From an uncultured Oscillospiraceae bacterium (GTDB lineage Bacteria; Bacillota; Clostridia; Oscillospirales; Oscillospiraceae), in contig CAJFNY010000065.1 of NCBI GenBank assembly GCA_904395865.1, forward strand, positions 26,710 to 90,709: a DNA stretch of 64,000 nucleotides, given 5' to 3'. Shown here piece by piece: positions 51,839-62,132 of this stretch. The position numbers and the translations under genes are program-made. Each line of letters opens with the position of its first letter. Position 1 is the first letter of the stretch. The notes beneath the pieces are model-generated. The model was not told where the DNA came from and searched no databases. It saw only the letters and a list, made by a program, of their open reading frames with translations.

Positions 51839-51902
51839 AAATCCCGTCGCTGATGCGTAAGCGTCAGACTTCGCGGGAAAGTCCTGAGTTTCCCGCCGAA
51901 AT

Positions 51903-51979
51903 GGCCCGGTGGTGCAGTCGGTTAGCACGCCAGCCTGTCACGCTGGAGGTCGACGGTTCGAGTCCGTTCCGGGTCGCCA
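51903..51979 (+). tRNA. tRNA-Asp (GTC)
   Basis: Cloverleaf with 7-bp acceptor stem, anticodon stem CCAGC-ctGTCac-GCTGG, CCA encoded. Confidence 0.96.
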
Positions 51980-51980
51980 T

Positions 51981-52008
51981 GAAAAGCTGAGCGCATGCTC
52001 AGCTTTTC
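51981..52008 (+). repeat. Perfect 12-bp inverted repeat between two tRNA genes
   Basis: GAAAAGCTGAGC-gcat-GCTCAGCTTTTC. Confidence 0.9.
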
Positions 52009-52012
52009 ATCT

Positions 52013-52088
52013 GCCTCTGTAGCTCAGTTGGTAGAGCAGGGGACTGAAAATCCCCGTGTCGTTGGTTCGATTCCGACCGGAGGCACCA
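52013..52088 (+). tRNA. tRNA-Phe (GAA)
   Basis: Cloverleaf; anticodon stem GGGGA-ctGAAaa-TCCCC; CCA encoded. Confidence 0.96.
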
Positions 52089-52130
52089 GCTCGTCGCAAG
52101 CGTCATATCGCTTGCGACGAGCTTTTTTAT
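52089..52130 (+). terminator. Intrinsic terminator of tRNA operon
   Basis: GCTCGTCGCAAGCG-tcatat-CGCTTGCGACGAGC-TTTTTT. Confidence 0.9.
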
Positions 52131-52225
52131 TTCATGACGAAGCGCAATCGCTCGCATCCTGCTGCTCCGCCTCGGCGCTGGGGACCGCCGTGCTCCCGCA
52201 CCGTTTTGCGTCCGGGGACGGCGGC

Positions 52226-52254
52226 TTGACATTCGGGCTGTGATCCTCTATGAT
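52226..52254 (+). promoter_or_regulatory. Promoter of M20 hydrolase
   Basis: TTGACA-N17-TATGAT. Confidence 0.7.
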
Positions 52255-52327
52255 CGATGGGAAACTGGAGATGCCGGTACGGTGTGCCGCTTTCGGGGGC
52301 TGTGCCGGCGTGGGAGGAGTGAGCGGA

Positions 52328-53647
<1,320 letters not shown>

Positions 53648-53826
53648 CCGCTCCGGCTGAAGGACGCGTGTGTGAAGGACGATTCCGCGGAGCAGCCCGG
53701 AGCACGCCTGTCCGCCATGCGTCCGGCCCCTCGGGCCGGACGCAAAGAGTTATCAGAAACTTCACAAAAATCGAGTTGATTTTTTGTGCAATCATGCTAT
53801 GATGGGGGCAGAAAGGAGGGAGTGAC

Positions 53827-53964
53827 ATGCGGGAAAACACGCTGTTGGAATCGCTGCGCCGCGGTGGCTGCTCCCAGCGGGACCTGGAGCTGGCCCGAAT
53901 GAGCCGCCTGGTGACTCTGGCCCTGGAGCAGGGCAGACAGAAGCAGCCCGCGCGGAAGCGCTGA
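53827..53964 (+). CDS. 45-aa hypothetical small protein (below the ORF-track cutoff)
   Basis: MRENTLLESLRRGGCSQRDLELARMSRLVTLALEQGRQKQPARKR; RBS AAAGGAGGG; upstream TTGATT-N16-TGcTATGAT. Confidence 0.6.
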   Translation: MRENTLLESLRRGGCSQRDLELARMSRLVTLALEQGRQKQPARKR

Positions 53965-54091
53965 GCGGGCACCGGACCTCACCAGCCAGGCGGAGCAGCT
54001 GCCGTCGGCTGGGTTTCTTTTTGCATACCTTCGCCGTGCGCGGGGCAACCTAGCGCCGAAGGCCGCCTTTGGCCGGAGGGGAGGGAGAGCC

Positions 54092-54226
54092 ATGGAGGAG
54101 CGCCGCCGGCCGCCGGAGCGCCCGCTGGGTGATATGGCCAGCCGCCGTACCGACCCCCAGGGCAGCTATACCGGTGTGCCCGTCGATCCCCGGGAGAAGC
54201 CCGTCCAGGACGCCGACGATTTATAA
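54092..54226 (+). CDS. 44-aa hypothetical small protein
   Basis: MEERRRPPERPLGDMASRRTDPQGSYTGVPVDPREKPVQDADDL; RBS GGGAGGGAG. Confidence 0.55.
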   Translation: MEERRRPPERPLGDMASRRTDPQGSYTGVPVDPREKPVQDADDL

Positions 54227-54233
54227 AGCAAGG

Positions 54234-54276
54234 ACAGGAGATGTGCCGCAGAGTTTCTCTGCGGCACATCTCCTGT
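54234..54276. repeat. Perfect 20-bp inverted repeat, 3-nt loop
   Basis: ACAGGAGATGTGCCGCAGAG-ttt-CTCTGCGGCACATCTCCTGT. Confidence 0.95.
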
Positions 54277-54289
54277 GTGAACGTGGACC

Positions 54290-54451
54290 TTACATCATGG
54301 TGTCGACGGCGTGGCACACGCTGCGCTTGACCCGGCGGGCGGCATTGTTGGCCGTCCGGTAGACGGCGGACCGCTTCGGAATCATCAACATGACGGCCGC
54401 GCCGGCCACCATGCCGGCGCCCAGGGTCACGGCAAAGCTCTTGACCTCCAT
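54290..54451 (-). CDS. 53-aa small membrane protein (YtxH-like)
   Basis: MEVKSFAVTLGAGMVAGAAVMLMIPKRSAVYRTANNAARRVKRSVCHAVDTMM; GGGAGGAGG RBS. Confidence 0.65.
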   Translation of the reverse strand: MEVKSFAVTLGAGMVAGAAVMLMIPKRSAVYRTANNAARRVKRSVCHAVDTMM

Positions 54452-54583
54452 CTGGCATCCTCCTCCCTTTCCCGAGGGTAGTATGTCCAGACGGCGGCGG
54501 GGCAGCCGAAGAAAATCTTTCCCGTGCCGCCGGCCTTTCCAACGGCGGCAGTTTATGCTACAATGGAAAAAACGGAGGGGGCG

Positions 54584-55483
54584 ATGGACGTGTCTGTGGA
54601 CGCACTGCAGAAGAAAATCCGCAAAACGAAAAATCCGGCGATCCTCTGCCTGGACCTGGCGGCGGAGCGGCTGCCGGAGCAGCTGGCGCCGCCGGAGGAG
54701 GGGCCGGCCGGCCGGGTCTGTGCCGCCGGCTCGCTGCTGCTGGGGGCGCTGGCCGGCGTGATGCCGGCGGTGAAGCTGAATACGGCGTACTTCGAGGCCC
54801 TGGGCCCCGCGGGGGCGGAGGCGCTGGCGCGGCTGTGCCGGCGGGCCCGGGCGCTGGACTACTACGTGATCCTGGAGCTGAACCGCTGCGACCCGGAGCC
54901 GGCGGCGGAGCTGCTGGCCCAGGCGTATTTCGGCAGCGCCGACCCGGCGGGCCCACCGCCGACGTGCGAGGCCGACGCCGTGGTGCTCTCCGCCTTCACC
55001 GGCAGCGACGGCGTCCGCCCGTACCTGGCCCGCTGCCGCACCCGCGGCAGGAGCGTCTTTCTCCTGGCGCGGACGGCCAACAAGTCGGCCCGGGAGCTGC
55101 AGGACCTGATCGCGGGAGACCGGGTGGTACACACGGTGGTGGCCGACCTGGCCATGCGCTGGAGCACGGACCTGTTCGGCCCCAACGGCTACTCCCAGGT
55201 GGGGCTGGTGGCCGGCCCGCCGTATGGCGACGCGCTGCAGCGGCTGCGCCGCCAGTACGACCGGCTGTTCCTGATCGTCCCGGGCTGCGGCGGGCCGGGC
55301 CTGCCGGTGCGGGACGCGCGGATGGCGTTCGACAAGTTCGGCCGCGGCGCGGCCGTGGAGGCGGTAAGTGTCACGGAGGCCTGGCAGCAGGCTGCCGCCG
55401 CGGGCGGCGACCTGGCGGAGGCGGCCCGGGCCGCCGCGGAGAAGCTGCGGGACCAGCTGGCCCAGTGGGTGCAGGTGATGTGA
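54584..55483 (+). CDS. Orotidine-5'-phosphate decarboxylase-like protein, predicted catalytically inactive
   Basis: Family II OMPDC-like fold by eye, but DxKRxDI motif reads ELNRCDP and C-terminal NSSRGI is absent. Confidence 0.7.
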   Translation: MDVSVDALQKKIRKTKNPAILCLDLAAERLPEQLAPPEEGPAGRVCAAGSLLLGALAGVMPAVKLNTAYFEALGPAGAEALARLCRRARALDYYVILELNRCDPEPAAELLAQAYFGSADPAGPPPTCEADAVVLSAFTGSDGVRPYLARCRTRGRSVFLLARTANKSARELQDLIAGDRVVHTVVADLAMRWSTDLFGPNGYSQVGLVAGPPYGDALQRLRRQYDRLFLIVPGCGGPGLPVRDARMAFDKFGRGAAVEAVSVTEAWQQAAAAGGDLAEAARAAAEKLRDQLAQWVQVM

Positions 55484-55484
55484 G

Positions 55485-56654
55485 ATGACGAGGATCTACA
55501 TCATTCGCCACGCCGAGGCGGAGGGCAATCTTTTCCGCCGCATCCACGGCCAGTACGACACGACGATCACCCCCCGCGGCCACCGGCAGATTGCCGCGCT
55601 GCGGGAACGCTTCGCGGAGGAGCCGGTGGACGCCTGCTACAGCAGCGACCTGGTGCGCACGCGCACCACGGCGCAGGCCATCTGGCTGCCCAAGGGGCTG
55701 CCGCTGCAGCTGGACGCGCGCTTCCGCGAGGTGCGCCTCGGCCGGTGGGAGGACCTGCCGTTCGGCCAGCTGGAGCGGGAGGATCCCGAGGAGCTGACCC
55801 GCTTCAGCAGAGACCCGCTGCACTGGCGGGTGGAGGGCGCGGAGACACTGGAGGAGTACGCCGGCCGCTTCCTGGCGGGGCTGCGGGACGTGGCCGAGCG
55901 GAATGACGGTCGGACGGCAGCCATTTTTTCCCACGGCTCGGTGATCCGCGCTATGCAGATGTACCTGTTTTACGGCCCGGACCGCATTCCGGAGATCGGC
56001 CACTGTGACAACACCGGCGTCAGCCTTCTGGAATACGAAAACGGAGCCTTCCGCGCCGTCTATCTCAATGACAGCGGCCACCTGACGCCGGAGCTGTCCA
56101 TCTTCACCCGGCAGAACTGGTGGCGGAAGGACGGAGCGCGGCGGGATGAGGACCTGTGGTTCCGCCCGCTGCGGGACGCAGCGGACTGGTATGCCGCCTG
56201 CCGCCGGGAGGCCTGGCAGACCATCTACGGCGAGGAGGCGCCCTTCGACGGCTACGCCTACTGGCGCAGTGCCGCAGATGCCGCCGGCAGCGAGCCGTGG
56301 TCCCTCTGCCAGGCCATGCTGGGGGACGAGCCGGCGGGGATCCTGCAGCTGAACCCGGAGCAGCTGCCGGCCGGGAACGCCGGGTGGATCTCGTTCCTCT
56401 ATCTGCTGCCGGCCTTCCGGGGCCGCGGCCTCGGCGTGCAGCTGGTGGGGCAGGCGGTGAGCTACTATCGGGCGAGGGGCCGCAGCTATCTGCAGCTGAG
56501 CGTCTCGCCGGAGAACGAAAAGGCCCTGGCCCTGTACCGGCGCTGCGGCTTCTGCGACGCCGGCTGGGTGCCGGGCCTCCGCGGCGACCTGCTGCTGATG
56601 GACTGGAACGGCGAGCTGACGCGGGACCTGCAGCCGGAGCTGCAGCCCGTGTAG
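55485..56654 (+). CDS. Fusion: histidine phosphatase (PGM-like) + GNAT N-acetyltransferase
   Basis: RHAEAEGN...SSDLVRTRTTAQ...SHGSVIR phosphatase; YLLPAFRGRGLGVQLVGQAVSYY...SPENEKALALYRRCGF GNAT. Confidence 0.88.
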   Translation: MTRIYIIRHAEAEGNLFRRIHGQYDTTITPRGHRQIAALRERFAEEPVDACYSSDLVRTRTTAQAIWLPKGLPLQLDARFREVRLGRWEDLPFGQLEREDPEELTRFSRDPLHWRVEGAETLEEYAGRFLAGLRDVAERNDGRTAAIFSHGSVIRAMQMYLFYGPDRIPEIGHCDNTGVSLLEYENGAFRAVYLNDSGHLTPELSIFTRQNWWRKDGARRDEDLWFRPLRDAADWYAACRREAWQTIYGEEAPFDGYAYWRSAADAAGSEPWSLCQAMLGDEPAGILQLNPEQLPAGNAGWISFLYLLPAFRGRGLGVQLVGQAVSYYRARGRSYLQLSVSPENEKALALYRRCGFCDAGWVPGLRGDLLLMDWNGELTRDLQPELQPV

Positions 56655-56681
56655 GACGGCGCCGGGGAGGCTGAAACTGCG

Positions 56682-56726
56682 GGCAGTCTGCCGAAAAGTC
56701 CCGAAACGGCTTTTCGGCAGACTGCC
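56682..56726. repeat. Perfect 17-bp inverted repeat between convergent genes
   Basis: GGCAGTCTGCCGAAAAG...CTTTTCGGCAGACTGCC. Confidence 0.9.
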
Positions 56727-56737
56727 CTGTGCAGCGG

Positions 56738-57049
56738 TTACGCCTGCATGCCGGCGCCCATGGCGTCGGTCAGCGGCTTGCGCGTGCGGCGCGTGGCGCG
56801 GCGGCTGTCGGTGGACCGGCGGCCGTCGTCGGACCGGCGGGTGGTGCCGTCGTCATCGTCCGTGAGGGTGCGGTTCGTGCCGTTGATCCGGCCGTCGTCG
56901 GTGGTGGACACGTTGCCGCGCCACTCCTCGGTCTGGCCGAAGGGCCGCGTGTCCTCCACCGCGTCGGTCACGTCCGCAACGGTGTTGGCGCAGGCCGTCA
57001 AGAGGGCGGCCAGAACCATCGCCGCCGCCATGGAAATTACACGTTTCAT
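56738..57049 (-). CDS. Putative small lipoprotein with charged, low-complexity body
   Basis: Lipobox LAALLTACAN; DDDDGTTRRSDDGRRSTDSRRATRRTRK. Confidence 0.65.
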   Translation of the reverse strand: MKRVISMAAAMVLAALLTACANTVADVTDAVEDTRPFGQTEEWRGNVSTTDDGRINGTNRTLTDDDDGTTRRSDDGRRSTDSRRATRRTRKPLTDAMGAGMQA

Positions 57050-57173
57050 CGGGACTCCTCCTGTCTTGCTCAATCTTGGGTTTCGGCTGCGCTTAGTATG
57101 GGGAAAATCCCGGCGATTACTCGGGATTTCTCCGGCTTTTCCCAAGGAAATTCCGGGAAATGAAAAAACGTGG

Positions 57174-57202
57174 TTGATTCTTCGTACGGCAGACGGTATA
57201 AT
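57174..57202 (+). promoter_or_regulatory. Ferredoxin-like gene promoter
   Basis: TTGATT-N17-TATAAT. Confidence 0.7.
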
Positions 57203-57244
57203 GATGGTTGTCTGAAAAACTGCGAATAAAGGGGAATTTTACAT

Positions 57245-57628
57245 ATGAAGCGACTGAGTGTCAAAAAGGGCGGCGTCTGCATGGCATGTCTGGAGTGCGT
57301 TCAGGCCTGCTCCAATGCGTTCTACAAGGAGTTCCATCCGGACAAGTCCTGCATCCAGATTGTGGAGAAGAACGGCGCCGCCAAGCCCAACACGTGCGTC
57401 CAGTGCGGCAAGTGCGCCAAGGTCTGCGAGGCCGGCGCCATCACCCAGAACGCCAAGGGCGTTTACACCATCAACAAGAAGCTGTGCACCCAGTGCGGTA
57501 AGTGCGCCGAGGTATGTCCGTTCCACGTGCTCGTGAAGGTGGAGGGGCAGCCGGCCTCCAAGTGCATCGCCTGCGGCATCTGCGTCAAGGCATGTCCCAT
57601 GGAGATTCTGGAGATCGTCGAGAAGTAA
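57245..57628 (+). CDS. 4Fe-4S ferredoxin-type protein with four CxxCxxCxxxC motifs
   Basis: CMACLECVQAC, CVQCGKCAKVC, CTQCGKCAEVC, CIACGICVKAC. Confidence 0.9.
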   Translation: MKRLSVKKGGVCMACLECVQACSNAFYKEFHPDKSCIQIVEKNGAAKPNTCVQCGKCAKVCEAGAITQNAKGVYTINKKLCTQCGKCAEVCPFHVLVKVEGQPASKCIACGICVKACPMEILEIVEK

Positions 57629-57659
57629 CCTGCTGAACTGCAAGCAAGTAAAGTCAGGA

Positions 57660-57687
57660 GCCGCCGCGGGAATCCGCGGCGGCTTTT
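57660..57687 (+). terminator. Intrinsic terminator
   Basis: GCCGCCGCGG-gaat-CCGCGGCGGC-TTTT. Confidence 0.8.
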
Positions 57688-57699
57688 GACGCGTTGCCA

Positions 57700-57728
57700 T
57701 TGCATGTGTGGCCAAATGCTGGTATAAT
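57700..57728 (+). promoter_or_regulatory. DEAD-box helicase promoter
   Basis: TTGCAT-N17-TATAAT with extended TGG. Confidence 0.7.
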
Positions 57729-57862
57729 AGCCGCAGAAAAAGCGCTTTGCGCGCCGGCCCCGGCGGCCGGATCCCTGTGAAGCCCCGCCGGGCCGGCACG
57801 GCCGCCGGCGGACGGGACGCTCTGCACAGAAAGGAAACTCAACGCAAAAGGATGGAAAAAGC

Positions 57863-59050
57863 ATGGCAGAAGACCAAGTGACGTTTCGGGACCTGGGCCT
57901 CTCCGAGGAGATTCTCCGGGCGCTGGAGGAGAAGGGCTACGGCTACCCCACCCGGGTGCAGGCGGAGGCCATTCCGCCGCTGATGGCGTGGAAGGACGTC
58001 ATCGCCAAGGCGCCCACCGGCACCGGAAAGACCTTCGCCTTCGGCATCCCGATGATCGAGCACACCGATGCCGAGTCCGAGGAGCTCCAGAGCCTGGTGC
58101 TGGCGCCGACCCGTGAGCTGGCCATTCAGATCTGCGACGAGCTGCGCAGCCTGCTCACGTACCGGAAGGGCATCCGCGTGGCGGTGGTCTACGGCGGCCA
58201 GCGGATCGAGACGCAGCTCAAGGCCCTGCAGAAGAAGCCGCAGATCGTCGTCGCCACGCCCGGGCGGCTCATGGACCACTACCGGCACAAAAATCTCCGG
58301 CTGGACAGGATTCAGACCGTCGTCCTGGACGAGGCCGACCGAATGCTGGACATGGGCTTTTTCAAGGATGTCACCGGCATCCTTGACAAGATCAAAAACA
58401 AGCGCAACATGGGCCTGTTCTCGGCCACCATCTCCCAGGAGGTCATGACCGTCAGCTGGATGTACCAGCGGGACGAGGTGGAGATCACCGTCCGCCCCGA
58501 GGCGGAGGATAAGCCGGACATCGACCAGTTCTCCATCACCTGCTCGCCCCTGGCCAAGACGGAGATGACCCTCCGGCTGCTGCGGACCCTGGGGTGTGAG
58601 CGGACCATCGTGTTCTGCAACACGAAGCACATGTGCCAGCGGCTCAGCGACGACCTGAAGCGCGCCGGCGTCAGTGTCGAGTGCATCCACGGCGACATCC
58701 GCCAGCAGCAGCGGGAGAAGAACATGCAGGCCTTCCGGGACGGCAAGGTCGCCGTCCTGATCGCCACCGACGTGGCCTCCCGCGGCATCGACGTGGATGA
58801 CGTGGACGTGGTGCTCAACTTCGACGTGCCCGAGGAGAACGAATACTATATCCACCGCATCGGCCGCACCGGCCGCGCCAAGAAGAAGGGCGCCGCCTGG
58901 TCCATCATCGGCACGTTCCCGGAGCAGGCCAAGCTGGATGAGATCGCCAAGTACTCCCACTTCACCATCCAGCCCATGAAGTTCAGCGACGAGGGCGAGC
59001 TGGTGGCCTGCGAGGTGCGCAAGCCCGTGGTGCGGAGGAAGTACCGTTGA
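57863..59050 (+). CDS. DEAD/DEAH-box RNA helicase
   Basis: APTGTGKT, PTRELA, DEADRML, SAT, HRIGRTGR. Confidence 0.95.
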   Translation: MAEDQVTFRDLGLSEEILRALEEKGYGYPTRVQAEAIPPLMAWKDVIAKAPTGTGKTFAFGIPMIEHTDAESEELQSLVLAPTRELAIQICDELRSLLTYRKGIRVAVVYGGQRIETQLKALQKKPQIVVATPGRLMDHYRHKNLRLDRIQTVVLDEADRMLDMGFFKDVTGILDKIKNKRNMGLFSATISQEVMTVSWMYQRDEVEITVRPEAEDKPDIDQFSITCSPLAKTEMTLRLLRTLGCERTIVFCNTKHMCQRLSDDLKRAGVSVECIHGDIRQQQREKNMQAFRDGKVAVLIATDVASRGIDVDDVDVVLNFDVPEENEYYIHRIGRTGRAKKKGAAWSIIGTFPEQAKLDEIAKYSHFTIQPMKFSDEGELVACEVRKPVVRRKYR

Positions 59051-59928
59051 ATGCCGCCCGGCGCCGCCTGCTGCTGCTCTGCTGCAGCCTGGGGGAGCCG
59101 GGGGCCCGGCCGCTGTCCGCGGCGGAGTACCACCGCCTGCGGCGGCAGCTGCTGGCGGTGCCGCCGGCCTGGCGGCCGGCGGATCCCCTGTCACCGGCGG
59201 GCCTGGCGGCGCTGGGCTGCGGCGGGGAGCTGGCGCTGCGGATTGCGGGGCTGCTCCGCCGGGAGGCTGTGCTGGACCGGTATCTGGCGGCCGGCGAACG
59301 GCTGGGGATCTACCCGGTCACGCTGCAGGACCGCGACTATCCGCCTGCGCTGCGCCGCCTGGAGGGGCCGCCGTGCTTCTTTGCCCGGGGGGAACGCAGG
59401 CTGCTGGCCGGGCCCTTCGTGGCCGTGGCCGGCGCCCGGAACGCCGGAGCGGCGGCGCTGCGCTTCGCGGCGCAGGTGGGGGAGCTGGCGGCCCGGGAGG
59501 GACTGGTGCTCGTCACCGGCGGCGCCCGGGGCGCTGACAAGGCCGCGCTGCTGGCCTGCCTGCGGGCCGGCGGCCGCTGCCTGACCTTCGTGCCGGATGC
59601 GCTGCGGGACCGCGGGGACCTGGAGCCCGGCGCGGACAGCCTGGCGCTGAGCGCTGAGGGGTATGACGCGCCGTTCACGGCGGCCAGGGCCCTGCAGCGG
59701 AATGTGTTCATCCACGCCATGGGGGAAAAGACGTTCATCGCCCAGACGGGCTTCGGCCGGGGCGGCACGTGGCGCGGCTCCATGGAGAACCTGCGCCGCG
59801 GCCTTTCGCGGCTGTATGTGTTGGACGACGGCTCCGCCGGCGCCGCGGCGCTCCTGCAGCGGGGCGCCCTGCCGGTGCGTCCGGCGGAGCTGGATACCCT
59901 GGCCGGCGACGGCCGGGGGACAAAATGA
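59047..59928 (+). CDS. Divergent DprA/Smf-like Rossmann-fold protein
   Basis: YPVTLQDRDYPPALRRLEGPPCFFARGERRLL...VAVAGARNAG...LVTGGARGADKAAL; TTG start. Confidence 0.65.
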   Translation: MNAARRRLLLLCCSLGEPGARPLSAAEYHRLRRQLLAVPPAWRPADPLSPAGLAALGCGGELALRIAGLLRREAVLDRYLAAGERLGIYPVTLQDRDYPPALRRLEGPPCFFARGERRLLAGPFVAVAGARNAGAAALRFAAQVGELAAREGLVLVTGGARGADKAALLACLRAGGRCLTFVPDALRDRGDLEPGADSLALSAEGYDAPFTAARALQRNVFIHAMGEKTFIAQTGFGRGGTWRGSMENLRRGLSRLYVLDDGSAGAAALLQRGALPVRPAELDTLAGDGRGTK

Positions 59929-59947
59929 CGAGACGGAGGAAACTTGT

Positions 59948-61789
<1,842 letters not shown>

Positions 61790-62132
61790 CGCGCAGAAAA
61801 ACTTCCCATCGCCGCATCCGCGGCGGATGCGGCAGCGGCTCAGGCTGTCGAACAACCGTTCCGGCCGAAGGATTCGGAGGGAGGGGATGTGTGCAGGGCT
61901 GCTCCGCAGAGCGTGCCGGAGCGCAACCGCCCGCTATGCGGGCGGCGCTTGGCGCGGAGGCGAAACCGTCAGGGTTCCCCTGCGCGTTCCATCAAACCCC
62001 AATTTGCAACTTTTTGAAGTTGCAAATTCGTGCTCAGCTTGTCAAAAAATCTCGTAAGAGATTTTTTGACAAGCTGAGCCGCCGCGAATGCGGCGGCGGC
62101 TTGCGCATATCGCTACATTTCGGAGGAAAGAT
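61790..62132. repeat. Intergenic run of strong hairpins
   Basis: Palindromes at 61811-61833, 61927-61945, 62001-62028 (12 bp), 62032-62079 (22 bp) and 62078-62097. Confidence 0.9.

Noticed and set aside
52250-52327. ATG 52250 as the start of the M20 hydrolase
   Set aside because: It overlaps the -10 of the TTGACA-N17-TATGAT promoter; GTG 52328 has a good RBS and matches family length
59929-59947. glmS ribozyme upstream of glmS
   Set aside because: Only 19 nt separate the dprA-like stop and the glmS ATG; no room for the ribozyme
61827-62057. 76-aa ORF in the glmS-DUF2461 intergenic region
   Set aside because: It runs through strong palindromes and has no recognisable domain; more likely non-coding or repeat sequence
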